The notes under the pieces: generated by a model
Database searches by the model: none
Told to the model about the DNA's origin: nothing
What the model saw: the letters and a program-made list of their open reading frames with translations, nothing else
Translations under genes and position numbers: made by a program
Origin: Candidatus Cloacimonadota bacterium
Lineage (GTDB): Bacteria > Cloacimonadota > Cloacimonadia > Cloacimonadales > TCS61
Length of the DNA: 64,000 nt
Assembly: GCA_030445745.1 (NCBI GenBank)
Contig: JASUTE010000003.1
Location: 110,321 to 174,320 of the forward strand
Direction of reading: 5' to 3'
Shown: piece after piece, positions 1 through 9,020 of the stretch
Position numbering within the stretch: the first letter of the stretch is position 1
Layout of the letters: each line of letters starts with the position of its first letter

Positions 1-172
1 AATAGCTTATAGAGCGATCGTATGTTTTTTCGGCTTCTGGTGGGAAATAACAGGCCGGCAATTCTCTTCGCTGCCAGTGCGAACGAATACATTCACAGCA
101 CACTCCCTGGCGTGAACAAGGATAGGAGCAATTACACTCCTGTAAATTCAATTCTTTATTATTGCAATTCAT
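1..172 (-). CDS. DUF6485-family Cys-rich small protein (partial, runs off left edge)
   Basis: The first 57 codons of a gene read on the minus strand; its 3' end lies outside the window. The peptide starts [12 protein letters not shown] and carries eight cysteines (residues 3, 13, 15, 19, 25, 26, 28, 41), followed by an [19 protein letters not shown] stretch. This Cys spacing and the PACYFP...EKTYDRS ending are what I know from the DUF6485 family of about 65 residues, of unknown function and probably metal binding. A GGAG ribosome site (178-181) sits 5 nt before the ATG, and the start is 12 nt after the rluD stop, so it is the next gene of the same operon. Function is not assigned. Confidence 0.72.
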   Translation of the reverse strand, partial: MNCNNKELNLQECNCSYPCSRQGVCCECIRSHWQRRELPACYFPPEAEKTYDRSISY

Positions 173-184
173 AAAATCTCCTTT

Positions 185-1156
185 TTATTCGGTGTAAAAA
201 AACTTCTGCAGCCATTGCAAGGTATACTGCATGTCATCTGGCAATTTTGTTTCCAAATGCAAGTTTTTTTTGGTAATAGGATGCCTGAATTGTAGTTTAA
301 ATGCATGTAAAGCCTGTCTTTGCAAATGGTTGGCTAAAAGATATTTTGCCTTCTTTTTTAAATTCTCGGGCAGATAGGTTAGCGTTCTTTTCAGGCTAGA
401 GTAAACAGGATCGCCCAAAATGGGGCAGTTTATGTGCGAAAAATGGACACGTATCTGGTGAGTTCGTCCTGTTTCCAATTCTATTTCCAAGTAGGAAAAA
501 AAATCATACTTTTTCAGAACTTTATAGTGTGTTATTGCCTGACGACCAGTGTTGCTAACCGTCATTTTAGTACGATTGGTTTTGCTTCTATTTAATTTAG
601 TGCTAATCGTACCAGCATCGCTAGTGGGAATACCCACCGAAATAGCGCGGTATGTCTTTTTTATTTTCTTTTCTTGGAATAGTTGGGAAAGGAGCGCCTG
701 GGTTTTATCATCTTTGGCTACTATTAGCAAGCCAGTTGTGTCCTTATCCAATCGATGTACTATTCCGGGACGTAGATCTTCATAACCGCTAGCTAGCTCA
801 TCTTTAAAGTGATACACAAGACCATTCACAATGGTACCAGCGGGATTGCCTGCCCCGGGATGCACAACAATACCAGCAGGCTTGTTGATTACCGCCAGAT
901 ATTCATCTTCATAAACAAATTCCAGTGGGATTCGTTGCGGTTGCACTTTATTTGGATTCTGAGCTGGAATCTCTATCTCTATCTCATCTTCTGGATTCAA
1001 TTTATAGCTCTTTTTCACTTTTTGTCCATTCACACAAATCTTACCTGTGGCAATTAGTTTATCTATAAAACTACGAGAATAGAGCTCTTTTATCTGGGCT
1101 TCTGCCAAATATTTATCAATTCTACTCTGAACTTTTTTCCGATACTTTATCTTCAT
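185..1156 (-). CDS. rluD: 23S rRNA pseudouridine synthase, RluD family
   Basis: A 323-residue RluA/RluD-type pseudouridine synthase that isomerises uridines in large-subunit rRNA. An S4 RNA-binding domain occupies about residues 10-70 (SRIDKYLAEA ... VNGQKVKKSYKL). The catalytic domain follows, with PAGIVVHPGAGN near residue 95 and the catalytic-aspartate motif RPGIVHRLDKDTTGLLIVAK near 130-150, then GRTHQIRVHF near 230. Length and domain order are normal for RluD. The ATG lies 35 nt inside the end of the upstream PAS-protein gene, so the two are probably translationally coupled; no better internal start precedes the S4 domain. Whether the target is the helix 69 site of E. coli RluD cannot be told from sequence. 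Confidence 0.93.
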   Translation of the reverse strand: MKIKYRKKVQSRIDKYLAEAQIKELYSRSFIDKLIATGKICVNGQKVKKSYKLNPEDEIEIEIPAQNPNKVQPQRIPLEFVYEDEYLAVINKPAGIVVHPGAGNPAGTIVNGLVYHFKDELASGYEDLRPGIVHRLDKDTTGLLIVAKDDKTQALLSQLFQEKKIKKTYRAISVGIPTSDAGTISTKLNRSKTNRTKMTVSNTGRQAITHYKVLKKYDFFSYLEIELETGRTHQIRVHFSHINCPILGDPVYSSLKRTLTYLPENLKKKAKYLLANHLQRQALHAFKLQFRHPITKKNLHLETKLPDDMQYTLQWLQKFFYTE

Positions 1157-1913
1157 CCTTCTGCTTTTTCTGTTTTTTCTCTATTTGAATATTTCTAACA
1201 CTTATCACAGCACCAGTTGCTTTTCCTTCATCATCTCTTACAATTGCACTGTCTAAGGTAACATGTCTTTTCAAATCTGCTATGAAAAACTGCACCGGAT
1301 CTTGTTTAGATTTTTTATCTAAAACTGTAATTACATATTTTTTTAAATTTTTTTCCAAAACTGGGGGAAGATTAGAATCTACCAAATTGGATTTTTCGAC
1401 AATACTGGGAAATACTTGAGCACATAGTTCGTTCATATAAACGATATTTCCTTTTAAATCAAGAATCATAATACCTTCCTGGGCTAGTTTCAAAAGAGCA
1501 TTGATGCGGTTATGATGCTCTACAATTTTGGCTTTTTTCAATTTATCGAACCTATACACAGCCTGCAACATTTTCTGGATAGAGAGAAATATGCTATAAA
1601 TTTCTTTATCTGTGTGTTTTTTGAAATATTCCATATCTATTTCTAAGTTGTAGCGTCCTTTAGCTATCTCGTTTAGCACATTATGTATTTCGGAAAAGGA
1701 TTTACGCATAAAAACTGGGATATAGAAAAACAGGACAACTAAAAGCAAAAATTGCAAAAAAATAGCGATGAGAACGATATTTTGAACATTCTTCACTAGG
1801 TCATCATTCTGTATTCCTCCCACCAAATTCAAAACTACTAAGCCCTGGATGAGTGTAATGAGAAATACCAAGAGTATTATTAGCCTAATTTTACCGGTAA
1901 AAGTTTGTTTCAT
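1122..1913 (-). CDS. membrane-anchored PAS-domain protein without output domain
   Basis: 263 residues. Two hydrophobic segments (about 9-31 and 45-69) flank a short loop, followed by a HAMP-like linker (about 70-125) and a PAS fold beginning near residue 135 (NALLKLAQEGIMILDLKGNIVYMN) and ending in ISVRNIQIEKK near 245. The last 20 residues are strongly charged. There is no histidine-kinase, GGDEF, EAL or receiver domain, so this is a stand-alone sensor or regulatory membrane protein. It starts 1 nt after the trkA stop and overlaps the rluD start, so it is co-transcribed with a K+-channel regulatory subunit. A role in sensing for K+ uptake is inference from position only. Confidence 0.7.
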   Translation of the reverse strand: MKQTFTGKIRLIILLVFLITLIQGLVVLNLVGGIQNDDLVKNVQNIVLIAIFLQFLLLVVLFFYIPVFMRKSFSEIHNVLNEIAKGRYNLEIDMEYFKKHTDKEIYSIFLSIQKMLQAVYRFDKLKKAKIVEHHNRINALLKLAQEGIMILDLKGNIVYMNELCAQVFPSIVEKSNLVDSNLPPVLEKNLKKYVITVLDKKSKQDPVQFFIADLKRHVTLDSAIVRDDEGKATGAVISVRNIQIEKKQKKQKDEDKVSEKSSE

Positions 1914-1914
1914 G

Positions 1915-2616
1915 CTATGCCTTCCCTTCTGTTTCTTTAATTAGTTTGTTAATCCTATTTTTAGGACCGATAAGGACTAATATATCACCTTCATTTACTC
2001 TGTCGTTAGCACCAGGCATATCATTTATCTTGTTTTCTACTTCGTTTTCACCCTCTTCGGTCACTGTTTCTGCTTTATATTTTATAGCCACCACATTCAC
2101 ACCTTTTTTAGTAGGAAGAGCTAATTCTTGCAAGGTTTTGCCTACCCATTCTTCAGGGACCACCATATCGATGATGACATGACCGCTGGAAAGATCGATA
2201 TATTCCAATATATTGCTAGAAATAAGCGAATTAGCCAGTTGTGTACCTATCTGTTCTTCAGGAAAAATAATATTCTGGATGCCCAATAACCGTAAAATGC
2301 GAGCATGGACTTTGCTGTCTACTTTGGCGTAAATATTGCTTATACCAAGTTTTTTCAAGATAACACTGGTAAGAACACTAACTTCGATATTATTACCAAT
2401 TGCCAAAACAACAGCATCCATATCTTGGATGCCGTGCTGTCGTAGTGCTGTTTCATCTGTACTATTAAGGTGAATAGGTGAACTAACCAGCCCAGTTACT
2501 TCTTCTATCAGCTTTTCGTCATTATCAATAGCAATTACCTCTGCACCATTTTCATAAAGCGTGGTTGCTACGGTTTTTCCAAACTTTCCTAATCCTATGA
2601 CTGCAAAACGTGCCAT
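1915..2616 (-). CDS. trkA: TrkA/KtrA-type potassium channel NAD-binding regulatory subunit
   Basis: 233 residues from the chosen start. N-terminal RCK_N Rossmann domain with the dinucleotide motif VIGLGKFGKTVA at residues 5-16 and an acidic residue ending strand 2 (IAIDND); C-terminal RCK_C/TrkA_C domain from about 135 to the end (GKTLQELALP ... GDILVLIGP). Cytosolic gating ring of a Trk/Ktr potassium uptake system. The ORF could extend 7 codons upstream, but a GGAGA ribosome site (2621-2625) sits directly before the MARFAVIG start, so that start is preferred. No TrkH/KtrB membrane partner lies in the window; the upstream small membrane ORF (2630-2779) and the downstream PAS protein are its operon neighbours. 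Confidence 0.9.
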   Translation of the reverse strand: MARFAVIGLGKFGKTVATTLYENGAEVIAIDNDEKLIEEVTGLVSSPIHLNSTDETALRQHGIQDMDAVVLAIGNNIEVSVLTSVILKKLGISNIYAKVDSKVHARILRLLGIQNIIFPEEQIGTQLANSLISSNILEYIDLSSGHVIIDMVVPEEWVGKTLQELALPTKKGVNVVAIKYKAETVTEEGENEVENKINDMPGANDRVNEGDILVLIGPKNRINKLIKETEGKA

Positions 2617-2629
2617 AAAATCTCCTTTT

Positions 2630-2779
2630 TTATCCAATCCCGATTTTTTCTTCTATATAATGGGAATCAACTTTAGCTTTAGTTTCCGAAATAGCGAATA
2701 TTAAAGTTAAGTAAAGAATTGCTGCTAGAGTAAGTAATAAAAAAATAGCATTCTCTATTTTTTCAAATATTTGTTTCAT
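2630..2779 (-). CDS. small single-span membrane protein between adk and trkA
   Basis: A 49-residue reading frame starting MKQIFEKIENAIF, with one hydrophobic segment at about residues 11-30 and a charged tail (ETKAKVDSHYIEEKIG). Its ATG overlaps the adk stop codon in the ATGA arrangement used repeatedly elsewhere in this window, and its stop lies 13 nt before the trkA start, just ahead of the trkA ribosome site. Without it, adk and trkA would be separated by an otherwise unexplained gap of about 160 nt in a tightly packed operon. I do not recognise a family. A small subunit or regulator of the potassium system is possible but only suggested by position. Confidence 0.6.
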   Translation of the reverse strand: MKQIFEKIENAIFLLLTLAAILYLTLIFAISETKAKVDSHYIEEKIGIG

Positions 2780-3399
2780 TTTTTAATTTCTTCTATAACA
2801 TTTTTGTGTATAACTTCTAACGGTCTATCAGCATCCAAATCCACAAAGCGGCATTTTTCTTTTAAAATTGGTATCACTTTTTTGGTAGTTTTATGAAACT
2901 CTTCTATCCTTTTTTCTATAGCTTCTTTCTTATCATCATCTCGTTGTACTAATTCCCCTCCACATAAATCACAAATTCCATCTTGTTTGGGCGGATTGAA
3001 AAGCAGATTATAATCTTTATGACAACTACTACAATGCCGGCGTGCTTGAATTCTGGTAATAGCAACACTTTTGGGTAATTTCAGGTTAAAGCAAATATCA
3101 ATTGTAAATTTATCCAGTAAAAAATAAGCTTGTTTTTCAGTTCTTGGAAAACCATCTAAAATGAAACCCCGAGTAGCATTTTGCAAGGCAGGTTCAATCA
3201 TCTTAAAAACAAATTCATCAGGAACCAACTTCCCTTTGTTGATAAAATCCTCTGCTTGCTTTCCTAATTTTGTCTGTTTCGCTATATGCTCACGAAATTT
3301 TTCGCCCACGTTGATATGAGGCCAACCAAACTTTTCGCTAAGCAGCTTCGCTTGGGTGCCTTTGCCACTTCCCTGAACTCCTAAAAAGATTACATTCAT
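2776..3399 (-). CDS. adk: adenylate kinase, zinc-lid type
   Basis: 207 residues from the MNVIFLGVQGSGKG start, preferred over a start 7 codons upstream because GGGA precedes it at suitable distance and the family begins there. Catalyses ATP + AMP to 2 ADP in the cytosol. The P-loop is GVQGSGKGTQ (about residues 6-15); the AMP-binding GFILDGFPRTEKQ lies near 80. The lid carries four cysteines in C-X2-C and C-X2-C pairs (CSSC ... CDLC, about 124-146), the pattern of structural zinc binding known from Gram-positive adenylate kinases. First gene of the operon adk - small membrane protein - trkA - PAS protein - rluD. Confidence 0.95.
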   Translation of the reverse strand: MNVIFLGVQGSGKGTQAKLLSEKFGWPHINVGEKFREHIAKQTKLGKQAEDFINKGKLVPDEFVFKMIEPALQNATRGFILDGFPRTEKQAYFLLDKFTIDICFNLKLPKSVAITRIQARRHCSSCHKDYNLLFNPPKQDGICDLCGGELVQRDDDKKEAIEKRIEEFHKTTKKVIPILKEKCRFVDLDADRPLEVIHKNVIEEIKK

Positions 3400-3431
3400 G
3401 TCAAACATCCCTATTTGCATATTTTATGTAA

Positions 3432-3459
3432 AATCTATTCTAGTCACTTTTATCGTCAA
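3432..3459 (-). promoter_or_regulatory. sigma70-like promoter for the adk operon
   Basis: Read on the minus strand: TTGACG (3454-3459), 16 nt spacer, TAGATT (3432-3437). This would start transcription near 3425, about 26 nt before the adk ATG. It lies in the 189-nt gap between divergent genes. The -35 is good and the -10 moderate. Confidence 0.45.
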
Positions 3460-3609
3460 GTTTTACCTTCTTTTTAACAAATGTTTTGTAAAATAATCTG
3501 CCAACTTTTAGTTATTAAATTATTTTAGGTTGGAAGTTTGTATTTTATTTCTTGACTTTACCAAGCTAATTCACAAATTTTCTCAAAACGATAATTTGGG
3601 AGATAGACG

Positions 3610-6186
3610 ATGAACTTAAAACCGCAACCTTTTGTAAACAAAAGAGATAATTCCATAATAGCATTTTTAATCTTTGTGGGAACACTGGTGGTGTATTGGC
3701 TCACTCTGGCGCGCTCTCTTTCTTTTTGGGATGCTGGAGAATATATCACTTGTAGCAGTATTTTAGGTATACCGCACCCGCCTGGAAACCCTTTTTACAT
3801 TCTACTAGGTCGCTTTTCCACCATCTTGGGATTAGGAGTACCGCATGCTCAGGCAGTCAATTTCCTTTCCGCTGTGCTGGCTTCTTTAGCAGTTATGTTT
3901 ACCTACCTGTTTACTGTAAAGCTCATCTCGATGTGGCTGCAAAACCCCAAACAAGCGTATAAGGCATATTTAGGTGGTTTTCTGGCAGCCTTTTACACAG
4001 CTTTTTCCTATACATTTTGGACAAATGCAATAGAAGCAGAAGTTTACTCTGGACTAGCATTTATTATTAATCTTATAGTCTGGTTAACCCTGGTGTGGGT
4101 GGAAAAATCTCGCGATTTTTCTCATCAAAATATCCTTCTGCTCATTATCTACGTATTCTTTTTAGGGTTTGGAATTCACCAAACTTCCTTACAAATTGCT
4201 CCAGCTATCCTTTTCATAGTTGTATACCCTCTGCTACGAGATAACATCGGATCCAAAGAGTTTTGGAGTCGTTTAATCATCTACCTTATCTCCCTAATTG
4301 GCATCTACCTTATTTTTAATGCTGTTGGCAAACAACTCCAAATTCCAGCTCTTTCCAAGTATATGTTTGCTTTAGGCTCGGTTGCGCTTATGTACTATCA
4401 TCTAAAGGAAAAATTTCAAAAGAAAATCTGGCTTTTAGGTATTTTATTTATTCTGGTTGGACTAAGCAGCCACATTTATCTGTTAGTTCGCTCTGAACTG
4501 CAACCATTTATAAATGAAGGCAATCCTCATAATATTCCTATGTTTATAGAATATGTGCTTAGAAAACAATATGGCTCTACCAGCATGTTTGTACGCCGTG
4601 CCTCTTTTATCTATCAGCTAAAAGACCAATTTTTAAAATATTTTAGCTGGCAATTTTTCAATACTGAGGTTATAGCCTATTTCTTGCAAATTCCGCAACG
4701 ATTTGTACAGTTTTTAGCTAATCTGATAGTTACTCTGCTAGGAATTGGCGGAGCTTATTATCACTATAAAAAAAACAAACATTCCTTTGCCTATATGTTA
4801 GCTCTATTTCTTATGGCTTCCATTGCAATGGTATTTGTTCTCAACCTTTCCGATGCCGAGGTAAGAGAACGTGATTATTTCTTTGTCACAGCTTACAACT
4901 TCTGGGCAGTTTGGTTAGCTATTGGTTCTTTGGCAATAGTGAATTTCTTCCGCAAAAATAAAAAGATCTTCGGCTATTTAGCTATTATTTTAGTTATCAT
5001 GCTTCCTACCATAAATCTGTTTTCCCAATATAAAATCCACGATCGTTCTGAAGAATATATAGCTTTAGATTATGGCCAAAATATTCTAAACAGTGTGGAA
5101 AAGAACGCGATAATTTTTACAAATGGCGATAACGACACCTTCCCAGCCTGGTATGCACAAGCTGTATTCGATCCCAAAGCTACTGAATATATTCCGGAAA
5201 CAGACAATGAATATCACCCAGATAAGCAGGCACAAGAAGCTATCTCTACTGCTATGGCTTATAAAAATGAACAATGTAAGGGAATTAGAAAAGATGTAAC
5301 TATAGCTAATTTGAGCCTTCTTAATACCGGCTGGTATATAAAGCAACTACGCGATTTGGAAGGTGTGATGTTCGTATTAAGAAACCGCTCTGGTAAACCA
5401 CTTCCTATTGAAAAACAAAATGAATATATCGAAGGTTGCGAAACTATGCGCAGCTCTCCGCTCTCTCCTAAAATAGTGCCCCAAGATATCAGTCTACCTG
5501 TTTCTACCGATTTCCCTGATAAATCTTTTGTTGTTAACTTCCCTAAAGATAAAATATTATACACAAAAGACTTGGCAGTGTTACAGATAATTAAAGATAA
5601 TTATGGCAAACGACCCATTTATTTTGCCGTAACAGTAGGAGATGTGGTTGGTTTCGATAAATATCTGAAAAATGAAGGTATGGTGGATAGATTGGTAACC
5701 GAAAAAGCTGAATATAACTACGATATAGATAGAATCACCACCAACATCGATTCTGTTTATTCCTACCGCGGTATTTTTGATGAGACAGTTTACAAGGATA
5801 GAAATATGTCCCGTCTGTTGAATAACTACGGTGCTTCTTTTATGCGTGCTTCTCAATACTACCATCAACACGACGATTATGAAAATGCCATAAAATATAT
5901 GAGACGTGGCATGGATTTTATTCAGCAACAACAAAGATTTAATTCCAGTTTAGCTAGGCTTTATTTGGAATACAGCTACCAGCTAATAGAAAAAGACAGT
6001 ACCAAAGCTGCTTTCGATAAATTGGAAACAGCGGTAGAGTTAGATCCAAGTAATCAATATCTGCCAGGAATAATTTCCGAATATGCTCGGATAACAAATG
6101 ATTTTGAACGTGCTAAGCAAATATTGGAGAAAACCAATCTGGATTCTAGCTTAAAGAAAAACTTTTTTGAAAGATTAAAACCATAA
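3610..6186 (+). CDS. DUF2723 multi-spanning membrane protein with C-terminal TPRs
   Basis: 858 residues. The N-terminal half has about ten hydrophobic segments (first at about 17-34, last near 455-475). It carries the DUF2723 signature SFWDAGEYITCSSILGIPHP near residues 37-56, whose conserved acidic residue resembles that of PMT/GT-C lipid-linked-sugar transferases. A soluble region (about 490-760) and a tetratricopeptide-like tail (about 765-850) follow. Related proteins in Bacteroidetes and Chlorobi are annotated as putative glycosyltransferase or protein O-mannosyltransferase-like; activity here is inference. The start follows a GGGAG ribosome site. A TTGACT at 3552-3557 could be its -35 but no convincing -10 follows. 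The stop TAA overlaps the uvrA ATG by 1 nt. Confidence 0.85.
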   Translation: MNLKPQPFVNKRDNSIIAFLIFVGTLVVYWLTLARSLSFWDAGEYITCSSILGIPHPPGNPFYILLGRFSTILGLGVPHAQAVNFLSAVLASLAVMFTYLFTVKLISMWLQNPKQAYKAYLGGFLAAFYTAFSYTFWTNAIEAEVYSGLAFIINLIVWLTLVWVEKSRDFSHQNILLLIIYVFFLGFGIHQTSLQIAPAILFIVVYPLLRDNIGSKEFWSRLIIYLISLIGIYLIFNAVGKQLQIPALSKYMFALGSVALMYYHLKEKFQKKIWLLGILFILVGLSSHIYLLVRSELQPFINEGNPHNIPMFIEYVLRKQYGSTSMFVRRASFIYQLKDQFLKYFSWQFFNTEVIAYFLQIPQRFVQFLANLIVTLLGIGGAYYHYKKNKHSFAYMLALFLMASIAMVFVLNLSDAEVRERDYFFVTAYNFWAVWLAIGSLAIVNFFRKNKKIFGYLAIILVIMLPTINLFSQYKIHDRSEEYIALDYGQNILNSVEKNAIIFTNGDNDTFPAWYAQAVFDPKATEYIPETDNEYHPDKQAQEAISTAMAYKNEQCKGIRKDVTIANLSLLNTGWYIKQLRDLEGVMFVLRNRSGKPLPIEKQNEYIEGCETMRSSPLSPKIVPQDISLPVSTDFPDKSFVVNFPKDKILYTKDLAVLQIIKDNYGKRPIYFAVTVGDVVGFDKYLKNEGMVDRLVTEKAEYNYDIDRITTNIDSVYSYRGIFDETVYKDRNMSRLLNNYGASFMRASQYYHQHDDYENAIKYMRRGMDFIQQQQRFNSSLARLYLEYSYQLIEKDSTKAAFDKLETAVELDPSNQYLPGIISEYARITNDFERAKQILEKTNLDSSLKKNFFERLKP

Positions 6187-9011
6187 TGAAAGAAGAAATT
6201 TATATAAAGGGAGCGCAGGCTCATAATCTGAAAAATTTAGAATTACGCCTGCCACGGAATAAATTAATTGTTTTTACAGGTGTTTCTGGCTCCGGAAAAT
6301 CCTCTTTAGCTTTCGATACTCTATACGCCGAAGGTCAGCGCCGATACGTGGAATCGCTTTCAGCTTACGCGCGCCAATTCTTGGGACAAATGGAAAAACC
6401 CAAATTAGACTACATCGAAGGACTCTCGCCAGCTATTTCCATAGAGCAAAAAGCAGCTAGTAAAAATCCACGTTCTACCGTGGGAACTGTTACCGAGATA
6501 TACGACTATTTACGAATTTTATTTGCCAGAGTAGGAACACAATACTGCTATAATTGCGGAGATAAAGTGGGCTCGCAAACTGTTGACGAATTGGTCGATC
6601 ATATTATGCAGAATCCCCAAGGTACTAGAATACAAATTTTAGCACCTATCGTTCAAAATAGAAAAGGAGAACACAAAGAAGAACTTGAAGAAGCCCGCCG
6701 TGAAGGATTTGTACGTGTAAAGATAAATGGAAAAATGCGTGATCTTTCCGAAGATATTCAGTTAGATAAAAAAAGTAAACACAATATCGACATCATTGTG
6801 GACAGGTTGGTGGTAAAAGAAAATATCCGCTCTCGTATGATAGATTCTGTAGAAACTGCACTCAAGCTTACCGATGGCTTTCTACGAGTTGATTATGTAG
6901 ATGAAGATAGGCAGGAAATCCTATCTGAATCCAATTCCTGTGCTCGCTGCGGTATAGGCTACCCAGAGCTTACGCCACAACATTTTTCCTTTAATAGCCC
7001 TATAGGAATGTGCCCCGAATGTAATGGATTGGGCACCAAAATGGAGTTTGATCCCGACCTTATTGTTCCCGATAAATCCAAATCTATCTTAGAAGGTGCT
7101 GTAGCCAACTGGGGAGATTTGAATAAGAAAAAACGCAGCTGGACTCTGCAAACTCTGCGTGCTTTGAGTAAAAACTTCAAATTTTCTTTAGAAACGCCTT
7201 GGGAAGACCTTCCAACTAAAATTCAGGAGATGCTACTTTATGGTTCGCGCAATAAGCGTTTTAATTTAAAATGGCGCACTGGCAGTGGCTATGGAAGCTA
7301 TTCTACCCGCTGGGCAGGAATTATTCCTACCTTAAAACGCAGAATGGCGCAAACCAGGTCGAAATATATGCGCCAATACTATATGAAATTTATTAGTGAT
7401 AAGCCTTGCCCCTATTGTGAAGGCAAAAAACTGCGCCAGGAAAGTCTGGCTGTACGCATAGCTGGAAAAAATATTCATGATATTACTACTCTATCAATAT
7501 CAAATGCAAAACAATTTTTCGAAAATTTAAATTTGGAAGGTAATCAGAAACTAATAGCTCAAGAAGTTCTAAAAGAGATCATCAATCGTTTAAACTTCTT
7601 AATAAATGTAGGGTTACATTATTTAACCTTAAACCGCAAAGCGCCAACTCTCTCCAGTGGTGAATCGCAACGTATTCGCTTGGCCTCGCAAATAGGAAGT
7701 AGCTTGGTGGGTGTGATGTATATTTTAGATGAGCCCAGTATTGGCCTGCATCAACGTGACAACAGAAGGTTAATAAACATGCTGCAGCATTTGCGTGATT
7801 TGGGTAACACGATTTTGGTTGTGGAACACGATGAAGAGATGATACGTACTGCCGATCAAATATTGGATTTTGGCCCCAGGGCAGGTGTTCATGGAGGTGA
7901 AATAGTTTTTCAGGGTAATGTGAAACAAATTGTTAATGCCGAAAGATCGCTTACTGGTAAATATCTCGCTTCCAAATTAAAAATAAATCTGCCAGATAAA
8001 AGACGAAACCCCGATTTTAGAAAAATTATTGTAAAGAAAGCCGCACAAAACAATCTAAAAAATATCGATGTAACTATTCCTGTTGGTGTTTTCACCTGTG
8101 TAACTGGCGTATCTGGTTCTGGAAAGAGTTCCTTGATCAATCAGATCTTGTATCCGGCTTTAGCTAACATTGTGAATAAAGCTTCAAAACCAGAGGGTAA
8201 ATATGCTGGTATAACTGGACAAAAGTACATTAACAAGGTTATCGATATCGACCAACAGCCAATTGGGCGCACTCCACGCTCTAATCCAGCCACTTATATA
8301 AAGCTTTTCGATCCTATTAGGAAACTATTTGCCGAGCTTCCTGCTTCCAAAATAAGAGGTTACCAGCCAGGTAGATTTTCTTTCAATGTTAAGGGAGGTC
8401 GGTGTGAAGCCTGTCAAGGTGCCGGGGTTAAACAGATTGAGATGCATTTTTTACCCGATATTTTTGTGACCTGCGAAGTTTGCAAAGGTAAACGCTACAA
8501 TCACGAAACTTTAGCTGTAAAATACAAAAATAAAGATATTTCCGAGATCTTGGATATGGATGTACAAGAAGCGATGGAACTTTTTCAAAACGTTCCCAAG
8601 ATTGCCAAAAAATTACAGACCCTGATTGATGTTGGGCTGGAATACATTAAGTTAGGCCAGCCTTCCACCACCCTTTCTGGTGGTGAGGCTCAGCGGGTGA
8701 AATTGGCACGAGAACTAAGTAAAACTAGTACCGGTTCTACGCTTTATATTTTAGATGAACCCACTACTGGCCTACATTTTCATGATATAAAAAAACTTCT
8801 GCAAGTATTGCAAAGGCTGGTTTCAATGGGAAATTCAGTGATTGTTATCGAACACAATTTGGATGTTATTAAATGTGCCGATTATATTATCGACCTAGGG
8901 CCGGAAGGCGGTGATGAAGGCGGTAGAATAGTTGCTACTGGAACCCCAGAAGAAATTGCAGCTAATAAGGCTTCCTATACTGGCAAATATTTAAAGCCTT
9001 ATCTTAAATAA
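6186..9011 (+). CDS. uvrA: excinuclease ABC subunit A
   Basis: 941 residues, the normal length of UvrA, the DNA-damage recognition ATPase of nucleotide excision repair. The first ABC half carries Walker A GVSGSGKSSLAFD (about residues 32-44) and YVESLSAYARQFL. A zinc-finger insertion (CARCGIGYPE ... CPECNGLG, about 252-285) and the ABC signature LSSGESQRIRLA near 490 follow. The second half has Walker A GVSGSGKSSLINQ near 640, a second zinc module (CEACQGAGV ... CEVCKGK, about 740-770) and signature LSGGEAQRVKLA near 832. The start overlaps the upstream stop by 1 nt and the next gene starts 9 nt after the end. uvrB and uvrC are not in the window. Confidence 0.97.
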   Translation: MKEEIYIKGAQAHNLKNLELRLPRNKLIVFTGVSGSGKSSLAFDTLYAEGQRRYVESLSAYARQFLGQMEKPKLDYIEGLSPAISIEQKAASKNPRSTVGTVTEIYDYLRILFARVGTQYCYNCGDKVGSQTVDELVDHIMQNPQGTRIQILAPIVQNRKGEHKEELEEARREGFVRVKINGKMRDLSEDIQLDKKSKHNIDIIVDRLVVKENIRSRMIDSVETALKLTDGFLRVDYVDEDRQEILSESNSCARCGIGYPELTPQHFSFNSPIGMCPECNGLGTKMEFDPDLIVPDKSKSILEGAVANWGDLNKKKRSWTLQTLRALSKNFKFSLETPWEDLPTKIQEMLLYGSRNKRFNLKWRTGSGYGSYSTRWAGIIPTLKRRMAQTRSKYMRQYYMKFISDKPCPYCEGKKLRQESLAVRIAGKNIHDITTLSISNAKQFFENLNLEGNQKLIAQEVLKEIINRLNFLINVGLHYLTLNRKAPTLSSGESQRIRLASQIGSSLVGVMYILDEPSIGLHQRDNRRLINMLQHLRDLGNTILVVEHDEEMIRTADQILDFGPRAGVHGGEIVFQGNVKQIVNAERSLTGKYLASKLKINLPDKRRNPDFRKIIVKKAAQNNLKNIDVTIPVGVFTCVTGVSGSGKSSLINQILYPALANIVNKASKPEGKYAGITGQKYINKVIDIDQQPIGRTPRSNPATYIKLFDPIRKLFAELPASKIRGYQPGRFSFNVKGGRCEACQGAGVKQIEMHFLPDIFVTCEVCKGKRYNHETLAVKYKNKDISEILDMDVQEAMELFQNVPKIAKKLQTLIDVGLEYIKLGQPSTTLSGGEAQRVKLARELSKTSTGSTLYILDEPTTGLHFHDIKKLLQVLQRLVSMGNSVIVIEHNLDVIKCADYIIDLGPEGGDEGGRIVATGTPEEIAANKASYTGKYLKPYLK

Positions 9012-9020
9012 GGAGTAGTG

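Noticed and set aside
3552-3580. Promoter for the DUF2723 gene
   Set aside because: TTGACT is a fair -35 but no acceptable -10 lies at 16-18 nt; not annotated.
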